DNA of 64,000 nucleotides from NCBI GenBank assembly GCA_026874595.1, contig CM049313.1, positions 67,634,659 to 67,698,658 on the forward strand, read 5' to 3'. Below the pieces are notes generated by a model. It was given only the letters and a program-made list of their open reading frames with translations, searched no databases and was not told where the DNA came from. Every line of letters starts with the position of its first letter. Within the stretch, counting starts at the first letter, position 1. Below, one piece after another: positions 1 to 11,850 of this stretch. Both the position numbers and the translations under genes were made by a program. Source of the DNA: Sipunculus nudus (Eukaryota; Annelida; Sipuncula; Golfingiida; Sipunculidae).

Positions 1-1200
1 GGAAGGGACACATTCCTACCCAAACAGTTAAGACAGAAAGGGACACATTCCTACCTAAACAGTTAGGACAGGAAGGGATTATTCCTACCCAAACAGTTAA
101 GACAGAAAGGGACACATTCCTACCTAAACAGTTAGGACAGGAAGGGATTATTCCTTCCCAAACAGTAAGGACAGGAATTGACACATGCCTATCCAAACAG
201 TAAGGACAGGAACGGACAAATTCCTACCCAAACAGTTTGGACAGGAATTGACTACCTACCCAAACAATAAGGACAGGAAGGGACACATTCCTACCCAAAC
301 AGTTAGGACAGTAAGGGACATATTCCTACCCAAACAGTTAAGACAGGAAGGGTCACATTCCTACCCAAATAAATAAGACAGGAAGGGACACATTACTACC
401 CAAATAGTTAAGACAGGAAGGGACACATTCCTACCCAAACAGTTAAGACAGGAAGGGATTATTCCTTTCCAAACAGTAAGGACAGGAATTGACACATTCC
501 TACCCAAAAAGTTTGGACAGGAATTGACACATTCCTACCCAAAGAGTTAGGACAGGAAGGGACACAATCCTACCCAAACAGTAAGGACAGGAAGGGACAT
601 ATTCCAACCCAAACAGTTAGGACAGTAAGGGACATATTCCTACCCAAACAGTTAGGACAGGAAGGGACACATTCCTACCCAAACAGCTAAGACAGGAAGG
701 GACGCATTTCTACCCAAACAGTTAAGAAAGGAAGGGACACATTCCTGCCCAAACAATTGAGACAGGAAGGGACACATTCCTACCAAAACAGTTGAGACAG
801 GAAGGAAAAAAAATCCTTCTCTTACAGTAAGGACAGGAAGGGACACATTCCTACCAAAACAGTTAAGACAGGAAGGGTCACATTCCTACTCAAACAGTTA
901 AGACAGGAGGGACACTATCCTACCAAAACAGTGAAGACAGGAAGGGACACATTTATACCCAAACAGTTAAGACAGGAAGGGACACATTCCTACCCAAACA
1001 GTTAAGACAGGAAGGGACACATTCCTACCCAAACAGTTAAGACAGTAAGGGTCACATTTCTCCTCAAACAGTTAAGACAGGAGGGACACTATCCTACCAA
1101 AACAGTGAAGACAGGAAGGGACACATTCCTTTCCAAACAGTTAAGACAGGAAGGGACACATTCCTACCCAAACAGTTAAGACAGGAAGGGACACATTCCT
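1..1200. repeat. 35-bp minisatellite array, open at the left edge
   Basis: About 34 head-to-tail copies of a 35-bp unit fill this stretch. The unit reads roughly GGAAGGGACACATTCCTACC followed by CAAACAGTTAAGACA. Copies differ by point changes, a recurrent GGATTATTCC variant in place of GGACACATTCC, and occasional one-base losses. The array runs off the window edge, so its true length is unknown. Because 35 is not a multiple of three, an apparent reading frame here cycles through all frames and is not a gene. It ends at about 1200 in diverged CCCTAAC-rich sequence. Confidence 0.95.
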
Positions 1201-1765
1201 GCATATCTTCCTGCCCTAACGCACTCCCCGCCCTAACTGTTAAGGTATAAGAATATATTTGTGTATCCTAACGCACTTCCAACTCAACCAATGCCCTGCC
1301 TGTTTCAGACTCCTTGTAAGGGTAGCACACAAAAAATTATAACTTAATGATCAAAATATGTTAATCACCCTTTCGATATAGTATTAGCATTTAGTAGGGG
1401 TAAAGGGGCTCATTACTGTTATTAGTTTGTGTTCACAATTTCATTTTTGCTTTAGATTTCAGTTAAATGGAACAAGCAGACTGACTGAATTATTTTCTAA
1501 TTTTATAACTAAAGCAAAATGAATGGAGTAATTCTGAAATTTGCTTTCATGATTTAATCTTAGTCAGAGTCCAAAACAAATATTCTTAAAAGTAAATAAA
1601 ATGGAAATTTCAGATTATCATGTACATTTTTAAGTCAGTTCAGACATGCATTTACTTTAATGATAAATTACTTCGAGCAAATCTTTGTATATATGGTGTT
1701 ATTATATTTTGAAATATACTGTTAGTAGTTCGCAGATGTACACAAGCCTTTAAAATAAATGACAG
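1201..1765. other. AT-rich spacer, no gene seen
   Basis: Just after the array, CCCTAACGCACT-like fragments near 1215 and 1268 suggest decayed repeat DNA. The remainder is AT-rich with no frame of note and no recognisable motif. Confidence 0.6.
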
Positions 1766-2334
1766 ATTTTTTTTATTATTCGAGATGGACTCACTCCGAC
1801 TTCCCGAGTCCTAACCTTCTTAACACCGAGTAGAAGTCAAAATACAGGACCCGGTTCGGTGCCTAATGGTGAAGTCCTGCTAGAACCTCAAATAACCACT
1901 CTTGTATCTTAAGGTCTTATAATCGTCAAAAATCGTAAAAATGACATTTTTGTGAAAAACCGTGACCTTGTAGTTGTTTGTTATATCTATCTTGTCATTA
2001 AACACTTTCCGGACGTTATATTGTATCCATTGGAAAAATAAGCATTTTAATTCAGATGTCAACCACACGTGGGTTGTATATGTTTCCAGTTCCGGTCGTT
2101 GAAGAGGGTGGTTGTACGGCAAATAGGCTCTTACAAAATCGAGTAAAATTTGGTAGAAAGGATGACAAAATTGATGGTATGAAACGATGTCATGAAAAAT
2201 GAGCCATACTGGTTCAACGTATGACTTTGTAAGTACTCCAATAAAAGTAAAAGTTGCAAAAAAGAAGAAAAATAAAGTACAACTGGATTTCTGTAGCGGA
2301 GTGCCTACATGCTATTCGTAGCCTTGTCCTGCAC

Positions 2335-2365
2335 CATGACTGAGACGGGCCCCGACTCAGTCATG
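2335..2365. repeat. 31-bp near-perfect palindrome
   Basis: Arms CATGACTGAG (2335-2344) and CTCAGTCATG (2356-2365) are exact reverse complements. The 11 bases between them also pair around a GGGCCC core with one mismatch. It lies in the presumed 5' region of the LINE, before any recognisable coding. It could form a stem-loop in RNA. A function is not shown. Confidence 0.75.
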
Positions 2366-3697
2366 CACGCTACGTAACGACCCAAATCAGGGTCGCGCCT
2401 GATGAAAAGAAAAACCGAAAATTCTGAACCGTTCAGACTGGATAATTTACTGCGATGGAAAGACCAAATGGTACATGACATTTTGGTGGCTAAATAACAT
2501 CTTCATATAACGCAATATTTATGATAATTACCTAGAATACCAGACATGTCTATAGCATATTATCGTGTCACTTGTAGTGCTAACTCCCCCACACGGGTCC
2601 TCCGTTTATGTGTACAGTGATGGAGGATTCAAGGGATTTTGGAAGTAAACACTCAAGTAATGTGTTTTATGATATTTATTAAAACCAAATTTGACCTTTT
2701 TTGTTTATTATGTGCACCAGATAAAACCTGTTTCCGGTCATTCCGCTCCTAGTCTGAGTGGGCGCCTGCAGATATATTGCTGGATCACTCATCCACGACG
2801 TTGTATGGATGTAACTTGTGTAAGGAATGTCAACTCGTGACCACGACAATTCGTAGCCCAGACCTTTATTTGGAGTAGTTTCTCTTGGAGGTCTCAGAAT
2901 TTTGTTAGACACTTATAAATTTGAAAGGCCCGTTTATTAACTATTAGTGGCCCTAGGAGGAGATGTATGGACTAGGATACATAATAATTATCGAGTAAAA
3001 TGAAAAAGTGTCGGACCTTTAAACGTGTAAGGTCAATGTGCCAGTTACTGCGACTTAATCTGTGTGGCCGGTAAACGCGAGTTTGCCGCCCGGTGTCACA
3101 TGGGCCCTTATCCTCCCAATTCCTTTCATTTGCGGCCTTGCCTCTTGTAAAGAAAGTTATGGAAACACAAAGTGTATAGTGTTGTTATTGCAGAGTGGCA
3201 AATGGTGATGATTACACAGGAACTGAAACCGAGAATAAGAAAAAGGCATCAATTGAGCATATCTTAAATGCCCTTAAGAACTTACCAAGACATTCGTTTG
3301 TGACTTAACTAATAGTTCTCTCGGAACAGTATTGAACAGACTTAAATTTGATAAGAGAGATGTTATCTTTTAGAGAGAGCGCAATCTGTAGACAATTTTT
3401 CAAGAGGGAATTTAATTAAAAGAGAGAACCTAGGAAAAATAATCGGCAGGACTATGACATGAAACTTACGAACGATTGTTTTACTATTAACCAATTTATT
3501 AATGGAGAAACCCCCGATACAAATCGCGACGTACTGAGTGGTCACAAAGTAAACCGGCCAAGGTCAATCAGTGTGTCAACGCCCTAGTAAATGTGTCAGT
3601 TCCCCGGTAAGTGGACGTTTACTTCCTGATATTGACATCCACGCCTATAACGGAATTGAGCTTAGGGCCTATTCGTCTAAACAGTACTTGCGGGGAA

Positions 3698-5256
3698 ATG
3701 AAAAATGTGTGTGATGTAAGGAACGAAGTCTTGTCAAAACATGTAAAAGACTTACATGGGTTGATGGGGCATATGACTTAAAAAAGTCATATGCAAACAG
3801 AGATGTCAAAACTACAGGCCCTTATAAATGAGCAACATGATACGATAAGAAGTCTGGGAGGTATACTAGAAAGCAACATAAGGTACCCAAACGAGTTGAT
3901 AGAAAAATATGAACGAAACCAAGTAAATAGAAGTAGACAGGCATCAGAACATAGACAAATTAAACAAGGCATACGGGAGATTGAACACAGAATTAAAGAA
4001 TTGGCCGATAAATCCTCATCATTTGCTCGCTCTCTGACCGAACTAAGGTCAAGAGTAACATTCGGTAATCCATCCGTCCAACAACGTCATCATATGCAGA
4101 CATTGTATCAAGTTCGTTAAATTCTGGTGGAATTCACGAGAATGAATCGTCATCTATACCAGTGACGGTCGACGGGACCACGTAATGATGTTAACTGTGT
4201 GCAACAAGACGCTTCTCCTCACCTCAAACAAGAATCCTCTGTGTTATCCAACACGTCCGCTCCGAGCTAGTTGTGGATCCACAACTGTGATACGATCACA
4301 GTTGTGGGAATGGCCTGTACAGTTAGGCCTCGTAATGGTGAAATGGTAGACACTGGCAGAAGGCACCAAAAAAACTCTTAAAACTACTAAATATACACTC
4401 CAAAATGCATCCGTTAGTGTCTTTGGTAGTAAATAGATCTTTCTGGCAATTTTATCACGTTCTTGCCTTAATATATAAATGAAACATTATCCCTAACGAT
4501 CCTTGTAAGCCCGCGATGATTTAGACATCTATTATCGCCCGCTTTTTTCCAGTTCAAACAGCGATAAGATCAGAGCGGGTTCCCTGTCTACAACCCGTTG
4601 CAAAGGACTGTGGGTCACTTCATGTAATCATGGCGGGTTTTTCCCAATGTAAACACATCGATCAGCTCTTGACAAAATTATGGATAAGTAGGGTAATTGA
4701 GCATTATTTTGGTGCCACTACTTTGCAGATGTTTCATTAAACATCCAAAGACAACAAAAAGGTAATTATTTTATGTTGACACCGCTTGAAATGTCAATTA
4801 TACGATTCCAAAGGGGTCTCCTATTTGGAACCTTACGAGGCGTTTTCCTAAGAGTCGATCCCAAGACGTTGTTGACGGAGAGGAGCAGAGCGGATCGGAA
4901 TCACATGTTTTGGGACGAGACAAGCTCCGAGCCAATGTGACTCCTTAACAGCTGCACCAACAGAAAGAGGTACTGGTATACCAGTGTTCATCTCTAACAG
5001 ACGAAATTCAGATTTGGACTCTGTGTATTCTGAATTTTTCTTTGGTAAGATTGAAAAAGAGGTAGATATTGAAAGTATACGTAGATACTTTAGCGTACGC
5101 GGAACCCGAGCGGCTGAGCTTAGACTTTTGCGCAGCAGAAATGCTAATTATAATGGATGTTATCATAAAGTGTAAAGTGATAGCCACAGAATAATGCGAT
5201 CCCGGAATTTCTGGCCTCATGGTGTGTTTACGAGGCGATGGGTGAATAGACAGTAA
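3698..5256 (+). pseudogene. LINE ORF1 relic (coiled coil plus conserved C-terminal block)
   Basis: A frame can be followed from the ATG at 3698, with a stop at 3779, into a 109-residue open stretch at 3791-4120 rich in E, K, R, L and I in heptad-like spacing, consistent with the coiled coil of ORF1 nucleic-acid-binding proteins. Near 4080 the frame shifts; the shifted frame continues with a SSYADIVSSS block, a motif style often seen in invertebrate ORF1 linkers. After a poorly coding 800 bases the frame resumes at 4984-5175 (GKIEKEVDIESIRRYFS, then RAAELRLLRSR), meets a TAA at 5173, and continues in frame through FWPHGVFTRRW to a stop at 5254. The final Trp-rich block is a typical ORF1 C-terminus. 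About 80 bases separate it from ORF2. ORF1 proteins coat the element RNA and help the RNP form. I could not see an N-terminal zinc or PHD motif. The start is a choice, not proven. Confidence 0.65.
4279..4307. repeat. Perfect 13-bp inverted repeat with 3-nt loop
   Basis: CCACAACTGTGAT (4279-4291) and ATCACAGTTGTGG (4295-4307) are exact reverse complements separated by ACG. It falls in the decayed middle of ORF1. Thirteen uninterrupted pairs stand out in a sequence otherwise full of mutations, so it may be a later local event or a structured RNA site. Confidence 0.85.
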
Positions 5257-5335
5257 TTACAAGCTGACTAAACAGTATACGGTACTTAAAAGTTATACTC
5301 AGCATAATACAAGTAATTATACAACACCATTCATA

Positions 5336-8300
5336 ATGCAAAAGTTTAGAGACAACAGTTCAGCTATAACAAATTCCTTATCAGTGGCTTGTTCCAATGC
5401 CCGTGGACTAATGACAAGTTCTGCCTATGTACAGAACCTGCTGGTCAGCCACTAATTAGATATTCTCTGTTTAGCGGAACATTGGCTATTTCCCGATAGT
5501 CTTGTTCACGCTCCACGAGGATTATATTGTGCATGCAACCACTGACTCATCGCTTGACCCGTATGATGTATATAGGAGGGGTAAAGGTGGTGTTGCAGTG
5601 ATGTGGCACAAAAGATCGTCTGCTATAATCACTCCATTAGACAAAATTGAAGGCGTTCGCATAATAGGGATATGTATTCGTCCGGTACGGGGGCCATGAT
5701 TATTCATACTGGCAGTGTATCTACCAAGCTCTAATCTTGGAATTGGTAGATTCATGGAATATGTCAACAAGATTCACTGCCTATATGATGAATATTCGGA
5801 CCGTGGCATTGTGGTAACGGTAGGTGATTTTAACAGTGAATTATCTGGGACAAGGTATACGCCCGTAAAATCACAGAGAAAGGACATAATGCAAGGTCTG
5901 TTAGAGGAGTATAACCTAGTTTCCCTTACGGCAGATATGGTATGCTCAGGTCCTGTCTTTACGTTTGATCCGTACGCAGATGGCTCCAACAGATCACTTA
6001 TAGATCACGCCCTTATCCCACGTGACCTGTTCCACTGGGTAGATACCTGCGCCGTAGAGGATCATGCTCTGAATGTGTCTGATCATCTTCCTATTCTGGT
6101 AAAACTTAAAATTCCTGTCTCTGCTAATCCCGGCAACAGACATTTGGTGCCTGATTGGAAAAAAAAATAGTTTGTAATGTATCAACAAGAGGGCGTTATA
6201 AGCAAGAATTGGACCGTGTTCTAAATACATTAGCCAAACCAAAACTGATCGGGTGTAGTGCGATCGACGTAAATCTTTATTTCGATGATTTAATTAAAGT
6301 ACTACAAACGGCAGGGTCTGTGATTCCGAAGAAAGTATTTAAACCATTTTTACGACCTTATTGGAAATCGAAGTTGAAACCTTTCCATGACGACATGTTG
6401 AGGCGTCAGAGAATATGGTTGGTGGAAGGGAAGCCACATGGCCACTTGTCAGAGTCGTACACTAGGTATAAAACGGCTAAATCATATTTCGGAAACAGAT
6501 GAGGCAATATCATATATATATGTCCTAAGAGAGAATTGAAATAGAAAATTTGGATAACTCGGCCGAATTTGATATTGATAAATGATGGCAATTGTTAAAT
6601 AAGAAACGCAGGAAGAATGCCAACAACAGCACGGAAATAAATTTTAATGGGCATTTGGTTCATAAAACTAGCAAATGTGAGGGTTTGGCTAGATATAGTT
6701 AAAAAAAACTCATTCGTTTCGTGATGACCATCCTTAAAAGAACTGCTGATCTTTATATGACCAGTGTTTTAGATTTCCCTTTTAACAGGACTGAAATTAT
6801 TAGATGTATTAGTCAATTAAAAATGCAAAGGCGTCTGGGCATGACGGTGTGGTAAATGAACACATTAAATATGGCGGCGATCAAATGGTCGAGCATTTAA
6901 TGCATTTGTTTAATCTAATAAGAGAGTCAGAATCAGTACCAGGTGGAATGAAGCTGGAATTGATAGTAACTTTAATTGAAAATAAAAGAATATGCCGTAC
7001 AAATCCCGATAATTATAGGGGAATATCTCTTCTACCTTGCGTCTACAAAATACTACAAAAAATAAATATGTTGTTAGCTCGCATGAACAAACACTTAACC
7101 CAGATGGGGGCGCCATTTCCATGTCCAATGCAATTCGCCTTTCAGAAAGGTGCGGCCGCCCTAAATGCATCATATTTTTTTGTTAGAGAGCGTATGTCAC
7201 AATCTAGAACGTCAGTCTAATGCTTATACATGCTTTCTGGACAGTAGTAAGGCGTACGATACCGTGTGGCACCAAGGTTGTTTGTGAAATTGCATGAACT
7301 TGGTATTAAGGATAAATTATGGGAAATTTTAGTGAACGCCTATACAAAGTTTTATTCCTGGGAGAAAAGAGCAGGCCAGTTTCTATCTGCCAGTCGGTTC
7401 GACAAGGTAGTGTTCTCTCTCCCCTTCTGTACATGATATATATAAATGGTCCTCTGCAAAACCTTAGGGAGAGCGGGTTAGGGGCTAGAATATGTCATAT
7501 GTATACCGGCTGTCCCAAGCAAGCGGACGACATACCTCTCTTGGCACTTACTCAAAATGGCTTACAAAAGATGACTTACCTATGCTACAGAGATTCAAGT
7601 ATAATGCTGATAAAAATGGTAATAATTACATTTGGTGAAACGGAGAGAATATTTGATGTTCGGAAATTAAATCGCAACTGGAAACTAGGTCACAATATTA
7701 TCAATCAAACCCGAAATCACAAACACCTGGGCATATTACTTAATTCAAATATGTCCTCGACTGACCATACATCAGACGCATGTAGAAAGGGAAGGGGACT
7801 TTCTTGTCTTTAGCTGAATCAGGTGTACGTCCATATGGGTTGAATCCCTTAACAACAATCAAATTATATAAGACAATGGTTCTACCAAGAGTCCTATATG
7901 GGGCAGAACTTTGGTGGTGCCTAACTCTGCATGAACAACTCTCTTTAGAGCGCATGCACAGGTATTTTGTTAAAACGTCACAGCTCTTGCATGCTAGGGT
8001 CCGCTCAGATATTGCGTTGAGTTTAGTTGGTATCCCACGGTTAGAGGCATTTATTGACCGCCTTAAAATACTGTTCCCTGGGAGAATATGTAATTGTGAC
8101 AAAATATCAATGCACATATTATGGGCACGTACCTTATGCTGTACTGTTCAGAGCGATTTACCGAAGTATGGATTTGTGTCTGACGCGTTATCCATCTTAC
8201 GAAAATATAACCTGGAATGGTATGTACTAAAGTGGCTGTCATCTATGGAATTTCCAGATAAAGTTGCTTGGAATGGGAAAGTAACGAGGAAAATAGTAGA

Positions 8301-8714
8301 AATTGAAAACGAGTTATTCGTAAAACGCACTGAATACTCCCGGGAGTTTAAAATGTTACGGGTTGTCAAAGATACGTTTTTGTAGCCATCAGTTCTCTGG
8401 ATTGAGGCAAGAAATTTTCCAGGGTCTTATGGTATTTTTTTCATACATGGTAAAAATACTGTCATTATATAGCAAATTTGATGTTAAAAACCGGGTGTTC
8501 CTGTGTCACATATGTGGGATGACATATAATAATCCTGTACAAAATGCTCTAATGGTGTGTGATGAGACAAAGGCTGAATGAGATCTGTGCATGGGAATTT
8601 ATTTTTGACAAACTGAATGTGCACAGTAGCACATACCTTTTTAACCTGGATGATTTTAATGTAATTGCCCACTTGCTAGGCAGCCCTTGCCAGGCATTTC
8701 ATATAGGGATATGA
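5336..8714 (+). pseudogene. LINE ORF2 relic: APE endonuclease, reverse transcriptase, C-terminal zinc motif
   Basis: Starting at the ATG at 5336, about 3.38 kb (near 1,126 codons, the usual ORF2 size) can be followed through at least seven breaks. Endonuclease: NARGLM near 5398, stop at 5453, LAEHW near 5470, RRGKGGVAV near 5577, GDFN near 5823 and SDHLPI near 6078; these are the Asn, Glu, Asp-Phe-Asn and Asp-His signatures of APE-type nucleases that nick the target. Reverse transcriptase: NPDNYRGISLLPCVYKI near 7002-7052, VRQGSVLSPLLYMIYINGPL near 7399-7458, and ADDI at 7523-7534 with Gln in place of the usual Tyr/Phe before it, then HLGILLNSN near 7721. The thumb-like part (VLPRVLYGAELWW near 7880) runs in the frame opening at 7804. 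The C-terminus has CHICG and a downstream VC (8363-8581), then continues after a shift to a TGA at 8712. No RNase H motif is visible. Confidence 0.88.
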
Positions 8715-9210
8715 TTCAATTTGTCTATCGAGCCGGCATAACGTTTAAAAACATTAAAACAGTCATTGAGTCGCTATGGCCTAATGAATTATTTTAACGA
8801 TGGGTCAATTAGTTGTGTAAGTAACGTAATGTTTTATGCCAAACTATCAGGCATGTGATAATTTTTACACAGCGAAATCAAGTTGAAACCAGATGCATCT
8901 TATTTATATAAATATTATATATAAGCATTATAACAACATATGTGGAGATATAAATAATATTTACACATGTAAATTCTAAGCTGCTTTTAGCCCCGAACAG
9001 AGAATGTATTGAAATTAATGTCGTAATTGGGTTTAAAGTATTGTCGTATTTGGTTGTTTTTCTTCATTGAAAGGTCATCGAAAAAAAGGTAACATTTATA
9101 GACATACAACTTAATGTTTTAAGGTTGCATTAGTGGTATGCTTAAAAGGTTCTTTTTTTTTGTTCACTACATATAAAAAAAAAATGTTGCACTCTTCAAT
9201 GAAATGGAGG
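8715..9210 (+). other. LINE 3' untranslated region
   Basis: Non-coding, AT-rich sequence between the ORF2 stop and the 3' tail, containing several poly(T) and poly(A) runs. No open frame of interest. Confidence 0.6.
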
Positions 9211-9235
9211 AAATAAAGACTATCAATCAATCATT
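9211..9235 (+). other. LINE 3' end: AATAAA and TCAA repeat
   Basis: AATAAA at 9212-9217 is followed within a few bases by TATCAATCAATCA. Many CR1/L2/Jockey-like elements end in a short tandem repeat rather than poly(A), and this marks the 3' boundary of the retrotransposon. The sequence beyond loses any resemblance to the element. Confidence 0.75.
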
Positions 9236-10227
9236 GTTTGCTTATAGTGATTAGAATAATCGTTGCTAATCAGTCACTTCACACCAGACGCGTGTCCCGG
9301 CGAGGTGGCCCATGACCTAATTACCGATGACCAGCCACTCCGAGCAGTAAGCTCCGCCTACTTCTGTTTGACAGTTCGTGAGATGTCATTTCATGTTAAA
9401 ATGTCGTATTTTAACTATGAAAAACTATTTAATTTTCATTTTTTTATCGAAACCAAGTCAGATCAGAATATATAATGAAAATATACGACTGTCACTTGCG
9501 CTGATATTCCTGTTTTCCGTTTAAAATGAGATTACTCTTCCAAAACAGTTTTTGGGCATTTTCTCAAACCAACAATTCAACAGACTGCACGGCCTTCGGC
9601 GCCATTTTTCTCAAAAAACACAACAAGCAGAGTTTTCAAATTTTGCATATAGGTAATTTGACATGTAATCTAAAATGTTTTTTTTTTTTCTTTTTTTTTT
9701 CGATATCTGATTTAGTTGAGCAGCTATACACGATTTAAAAAAATATGCAAAGTTTGTATCATAATTTTTTTTTAATTGAAGATTCGATAGGAAAAAAAGA
9801 TTATGAACACAATAAAAAAAAACGCCTTGAGATATTTGTATATGTACTTTCATGTATTACTATTTTTACATACAAACTCTTGCCAGATGTGAGATATATC
9901 GCGTTAAAAATAAAAATAAATAATTTAATGTTTAAAATCTTCAAAGGAAAATCTGTGACAATGTTCATATACATGTATATTTCATCCAACAGCAGATATT
10001 CTAAGGATTTCAAATATGTATATATCATTGTGGCTAAAATTCATTTTAATATGAATTCTAAAGCTAAATTAAACCAAGGTTGTTTGGATATCATGAGACC
10101 TTAACGACAGGTTTTGAACCCTAGCTGGATTATCCTATATACACTATTACCCAGTACAAACACAATTGAAATTCAGAAGGCACAATATTAACAACATATC
10201 AGTTTATAGGTAACCTCATCGATCATA
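9236..10227. other. AT-rich spacer, no gene seen
   Basis: About 1 kb of strongly AT-biased DNA with poly(T)/poly(A) runs (for example near 9678-9700). Open frames here are short and of low-complexity composition on both strands. I see no conserved motif. Confidence 0.6.
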
Positions 10228-10545
10228 ACAGGAATTAGCGCTATTTCAGCCCTCTGTCATTAGAGAGTCTACGACCATGCAGCTTTATGGTGTAAACTTA
10301 GGCTTACCCATCCCAATATTTAAATGTCTATACGGAGTTGTATATTCACGGCTGTATAGGAAAGGGGGCAACTCGGGCATCGACCAGACGAATTTTTACA
10401 GTTGGATTGTGGGCCGGAGACACATTATTACATTAGGCAAGCTGGATTCCCGGTCAGGGGCATACATCATGGTTACGTAGACGTCTCCTAGGAGAACATC
10501 ATTAATACTATGTCTGAGCTGTCTGTTGATAGAGGGTGGCAAAAA
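10228..10545 (+). repeat. Dispersed repeat family 1, copy A
   Basis: The block from 10278 (CAGCTTTATGGTGTAAACTT) matches the block from 11568 at roughly 80-85% over about 270 bp, including a CATCGACCAGACGAAT core, GGGCCGGAGACACATTA and GACGTAGACGTCTC. The preceding 50 bases (ATTAGCGCTATTTC, then GTCTACGACCA) are absent from copy B but recur at 14442 and 21704. So this copy keeps a head that the other lost, or the head is a separate module. No coding and no terminal signals were found. Confidence 0.8.
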
Positions 10546-10930
10546 GATAGGCTGACACAAGTCCAGAAGTGGACGTTGAAGGCATTGATTGTTGTTTTGG
10601 AGGCCGACAACGTCTGTTATGGGCTAAGTTGAGACAAAACATTAAAATATTTTCCATGTTAGCATTTAAAGCGTCCTAAAAAGATTCCAGCGCCAGTTCA
10701 CACGATGTTCTGAAACAATTTTTACCCTGATAATTAGATAATGTTTCCTCTTAATATTTAGTTAATGTGTCAAAAACCATTTCATCTAAGGTACGATTTT
10801 GTAAAATAAAATGAACGGCTGCTCTTGCCAGTGAGATTATTTAATTTAATATGTGATCAAAAGCAGGGGTAGTGGTAAGATGTACTCTACTGCGGTAAAG
10901 GCGATTGACTCCTGAGCGGAAAGATTTCTC
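10546..10930. other. Spacer, no gene seen
   Basis: Unremarkable AT-rich sequence between two repeat blocks. Confidence 0.5.
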
Positions 10931-10934
10931 GGCG

Positions 10935-11440
10935 TAAAGATTTCAGATTACCCCTGTTTCAGAATACCGGGGGATAATCTGAAATCGATTTGCGATTACA
11001 CCCCTCCCCCCCCCCCCCGGTAACCTTTTATCTATATCAGATAACCCCCTACGGTTTCATATTACCCCTTCAACACAATTGTTTCTTTATATTTATTTAC
11101 CTAACATTCTTGTTTGAACTTTCTTCCGGATTTCTCTTAAATAAGGTTGAATCTTTGTTGTATGAAACAATTTAATTATATTTATTAATTAACAATATAA
11201 TTAAAACCTTGAGACAATTTGATTGTTCCCATATGATTACAACTTTCAATCTCGTACCATTTACTTTATTTTTTTTGGATATATATAATGAGATAAAAAA
11301 ATAACTTATCAGTTGGTTATTCAGCGAAGTTTATTCTGAACGATGCGGAGGTAATCTAAAATTACGTTCGAACTACCCCCGGGGGTAATCTTTACCGGGG
11401 TTACTTTAAATCGGGGGTGGGGGGGGGGGGGGGGGGGTTA
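10935..11440. mobile_element. Palindromic element with GATTACCCC motifs and G/C runs, copy A
   Basis: The left part carries GATTACCCC-type motifs and a run of C (11001-11020); the right part carries their reverse complements and a run of G (11410-11438). A small inverted repeat sits at the left (ATTTCAGATTA at 10940, TAATCTGAAAT ending at 10985). Near the middle lies an exact 11-bp inverted repeat, TTAATTATATT (11172-11182) with AATATAATTAA (11194-11204). The same layout and sequence recur at 16915-17215. It reads as a non-autonomous fold-back element; exact ends and target duplication were not found. Confidence 0.6.
11172..11204. repeat. Central AT hairpin of the fold-back element
   Basis: Exact 11-bp arms flank an 11-nt loop that itself contains TTAATTAA. 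Its place near the element midpoint supports a palindromic origin. Confidence 0.7.
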
Positions 11441-11567
11441 GGTAACCTGAGTCTATATACCAGTGCATGATGCATGATGGTTGAGGTTTGAGTCCAAGTC
11501 CCCTTTCTTAAAGTCCGAGTCATTTGGAACCCGAGTCTAAGTCCGAGCTTGTTATGGTATACTACCA

Positions 11568-11850
11568 GCTTTATGGTGTAAAGTTAGGCTTACCCATCCC
11601 AATATCTAAATGTCTATACGGATTTGTTTATTCACGGCTGTATAGAATAGGCCCCCAACAGGCCAACTCGGGCATCGACCAGACGAATATATACATTTGA
11701 AATGTGGGCCGGAGACACATTAATACATTAGGCAAGCTGGATTCCCGGTGAGTGGCCTACCTTCTTGGTGACGTAGACGTCTCTTAGGACGACATCATTA
11801 ACACAAGGTCTGATCTGTCAGTTGATAGGGGAGTGACACCTGCGGATGAC
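11568..11850 (+). repeat. Dispersed repeat family 1, copy B
   Basis: Second copy of the block at 10278-10545, same orientation, 1.29 kb downstream. It differs by point changes and a small insertion (GCCCCCAACAG near 11650). Between the two copies sits the fold-back element at 10935-11440, so the arrangement is a direct repeat flanking another mobile element. It could be a tandem duplication later split, or two ends of a larger element. Confidence 0.8.

Larger units (their letters stand above)
1770..9235 (+). mobile_element. Dead, nearly full-length non-LTR retrotransposon (LINE)
   Basis: The stretch holds, in order, a 5' region of about 1.9 kb without clear coding, an ORF1 relic, an ORF2 relic with endonuclease and reverse transcriptase, a 3' untranslated region of about 500 bp, and a 3' end at AATAAA plus a short TCAA repeat. 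No LTRs are seen and there is no RNase H between the reverse transcriptase and the C-terminal cysteine motif. This order, an APE-type endonuclease and a simple-repeat tail instead of poly(A) fit the broad CR1/L2/Jockey-like group of invertebrate LINEs. That clade call is from family knowledge and is not certain. Both ORFs carry stops and frameshifts, so the copy is inactive. The 5' boundary is a guess; I saw no target duplication. Confidence 0.82.

Noticed and set aside
185-376. 63-codon frame in the 35-bp array
   Set aside because: It is a by-product of a repeat whose period is not a multiple of three.
9661-9700. Poly(T) as the tail of a minus-strand retrotransposon
   Set aside because: No coding or 3' end signal next to it.
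9745-10104. 119-codon plus-strand frame
   Set aside because: Composition is Lys/Ile/Asn/Tyr-rich as expected of AT-rich non-coding DNA, with no motif.
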